Made by a program: the position numbers and the translations under genes. Positions 12,612-14,133 of a stretch of 14,133 bases of DNA are shown here, piece by piece. Under the pieces are notes generated by a model that saw only the letters and a list, made by a program, of their open reading frames with translations, had not been told where the DNA came from and searched no databases. Origin of the DNA: Methanobacteriota archaeon (GTDB lineage: Archaea; Thermoplasmatota; Thermoplasmata; RBG-16-68-12); the NCBI GenBank assembly GCA_005878325.1, contig VBMR01000007.1, positions 1 to 14,133 of the forward strand, given 5' to 3'. The number at the start of each line of letters is the position of its first letter. Positions within the stretch are counted from its first letter, which is position 1.

Positions 12612-14133
12612 ACCCGCTCTCCCTGATCGTCCTCCTCGGGAGCGCCGGAGACGCCTGGATCCTCGCCCTCGTCGCGATCCGCGGCCGGCGGCGGTGGCTG
12701 CAAGCGACCTTCGCCGCGTGCACCCTTGCCTTCCTCATCAACGGCGCGGCCTTCGTCGGCACGACGGAGGGGCTGTGGTCCCAGACTCCAGAGGACGTCC
12801 TTCTCGGCATCCTGCTCCTCTCCCACGCCCTGACCGCGATCCTGGTCCTCGGCCTGATCCACGGAGAGGCGCTCCCGCGGAAACGCGCCGCGGCCTTCCT
12901 CCTCCTCGTCCCGGTGCCGGTCCTCACGTTCCTCGCGCCCTCCCAGGGCTGGACGGCCGCGACCGCCTTCGACGAAACCGTCCTCGGAGGGTTCCTCGTC
13001 CTCTGCTTCGGAATCGCCCTCGCCGAGGCGATCTACGCCCGCTCCGCCAGCCCGATGTTCGCGCCGCATGCCTTCTGGATCGCGGTCGGAATGGTCGCCC
13101 TGATCATCGGCGGTCCCGTGTATACGTACGAACTGCTGATCCTGGGCCTGGCTCCCTTGGCCGGAGCGAACGTCGCGGTCCCGGTCGGTCTCGCATGCTT
13201 CGCGCGGGTCGCCCTCCAGACCCGTCCGTTCCCTGTCCGCCCGAAGGTCGCCCGCGGTCGGACGACGGCCGGGACGGTTCGATCCGCGGACGCGATCCTG
13301 TTCGACGAGGCCCGACCGAAGTACGCGCTCCGCGTCGCCCACGAGGAGGCCCAGGCGAATCGGCCGACCCTGATCGTCAAGCGAAGGCCCCCTCCCATCA
13401 CGATGAGCGGAGCGTCGTTCGCCGCAATCGAAGGAGGCCGGCATGCGGCGGAGCGGACGCTGACAACGGCCTCCGATTTCCTCACGACGGCGCCCGGTGG
13501 TTTGGTCGTCCTCGAAGACCTCGCGGACCTATCCGCCCTCTCCGGATGGCGGTCCGTGCGGGAGGCCCTCGTCCGCCTGCGCCACCTGGCCCGCGGCACG
13601 GCGTCGACGGCGATCGTGTGCCCCTCCCGACTCACGGAGTCCGAACGGAAGAGCTTGGCGGACCTCGCCTTCGCGACGTGGACGCTCCCGGATCCCGCGA
13701 CGGAAATCGTCGCGATCCTCGGACAGTCGTTCGGCTCGGGAGCCGGCCGACTCGTCGACTCGTTTTGCCGAGGGCACGGCCTGCGCCGGGACGAACTCAC
13801 GACGGACCATGTGCCCGCGCTCCTCGCCTTCCTGTCCCGGGCCCTCGGCGATCTCACCGGCGTCGTGAGCGATGCGGCCGCCCACGGCCTCCGGGTGCAG
13901 TTCGAGGCGGCCGGGAGCGTCCTGCGGTCGTTCGCCTCACAGCGGGCCGAGGAGGTCGCCCGCGGCAAGTGGCCGTCCCGGAAGGCCATCCAAGAGGAGA
14001 CCGACCTGTTGGTGACCGCGAAAGAGTACTGGAAAGGCCGGGAGATGGAGGAGCTGTTCGCGGCTGCCGATGCGGTCCTGGAGCGCGAGCCGCTGTACGA
14101 ACGCGCCCGGGTCGTCTTCGTCGAGCAGCTCGG
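12608..14133 (+). CDS. Multi-pass membrane protein with DUF835 domain, 3'-truncated, CTG start
   Basis: The frame runs off the window after 508 codons. Residues 1-205 form six to seven hydrophobic segments (for example SLIVLLG, FAACTLAFLINGAAFVG, VLLGILLLSHALTAILVLGLI and FWIAVGMVALIIGG), resembling the 7TM receptor modules of prokaryotic signalling proteins. Residues about 227-350 match DUF835 (PF05763): AILFDEARPKYALRVAHEEA, GLVVLEDLADLSALSGW and REALVRLRHLARGTASTAIVC. A helical, TPR-like part follows (AAADAVLEREPLYERARVV). No ATG, GTG or TTG lies at the natural start; CTG 12608 has GGAGG at 12596-12600 with 7 nt spacing and forms a CTGA overlap with the previous stop. GTG 12551 is in frame but adds an Arg/Pro-rich stretch that looks like a frame shadow. 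It is the likely membrane sensor of the cluster. Confidence 0.82.
   Translation, partial: MNPLSLIVLLGSAGDAWILALVAIRGRRRWLQATFAACTLAFLINGAAFVGTTEGLWSQTPEDVLLGILLLSHALTAILVLGLIHGEALPRKRAAAFLLLVPVPVLTFLAPSQGWTAATAFDETVLGGFLVLCFGIALAEAIYARSASPMFAPHAFWIAVGMVALIIGGPVYTYELLILGLAPLAGANVAVPVGLACFARVALQTRPFPVRPKVARGRTTAGTVRSADAILFDEARPKYALRVAHEEAQANRPTLIVKRRPPPITMSGASFAAIEGGRHAAERTLTTASDFLTTAPGGLVVLEDLADLSALSGWRSVREALVRLRHLARGTASTAIVCPSRLTESERKSLADLAFATWTLPDPATEIVAILGQSFGSGAGRLVDSFCRGHGLRRDELTTDHVPALLAFLSRALGDLTGVVSDAAAHGLRVQFEAAGSVLRSFASQRAEEVARGKWPSRKAIQEETDLLVTAKEYWKGREMEELFAAADAVLEREPLYERARVVFVEQL

Noticed and set aside
12407..13444. A 345-codon minus-strand open frame across the membrane proteins
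   Set aside because: Highly charged low-complexity product, antisense to clear transmembrane helices and DUF835.

Overview
The window looks like archaeal DNA of high GC content (roughly two thirds G+C by eye), most likely from the Thermoplasmatota or a related euryarchaeal lineage. The grounds are an archaeal-type phenylalanyl-tRNA synthetase alpha subunit with N-terminal winged-helix modules, an MptA/FolE2-type GTP cyclohydrolase, several KaiC-like RecA ATPases, a DUF835 protein, and TATA-like boxes about 22-28 nt upstream of some start codons, as expected for leaderless mRNAs. The assignment is inference; no rRNA or tRNA gene is present to anchor it.

Layout. Bases 1-2533 (+) hold ordinary genes: the 3' part of a YjbQ/UPF0047 gene, a MATE-family exporter that seems to have lost a two-helix segment in frame, and mptA. 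Bases 2534-3580 are a small-gene region with lower coding density. It carries four copies of a palindromic 14-bp element (GTAAACATGTTTAC and near matches), a small Cas2-like-fold candidate, a helical ORF without a normal start codon, and a 59-aa cysteine-rich zinc-binding candidate. Bases 3587-5690 (-) carry a TPR protein and pheS. The 171-bp divergent gap 5691-5861 holds a TATA-like box for each direction.

Bases 5862-14133 (+) form one tightly packed ten-gene cluster with stop/start overlaps or gaps of at most 21 nt, and it runs off the window. In order it encodes: a short KaiC-like ATPase; a fusion of a degenerate KaiC-like domain with a Ras/MglA-type small GTPase; two Roadblock/LC7 proteins; a cysteine-containing V4R-like protein; a KaiC-like ATPase; a zinc-ribbon/TPR/KaiC-like protein missing its Walker B segment; another KaiC-like ATPase; a two-helix membrane protein; and a multi-pass membrane protein with a DUF835 domain. 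I read this as a candidate archaeal signalling or polarity system. In it a membrane receptor and a ligand- or redox-sensing protein would feed KaiC-type ATPases and a GTPase switch controlled by Roadblock proteins. This is inferred from domain content and gene packing; no function is demonstrated.

Two further patterns deserve attention. First, two proteins in the window (the MATE exporter and the zinc-ribbon/TPR/KaiC protein) each lack an internal segment of about 55-75 residues with the frame kept. Second, three reading frames (mptA, the helical ORF, the DUF835 protein) have no ATG, GTG or TTG where their coding sequence appears to begin.
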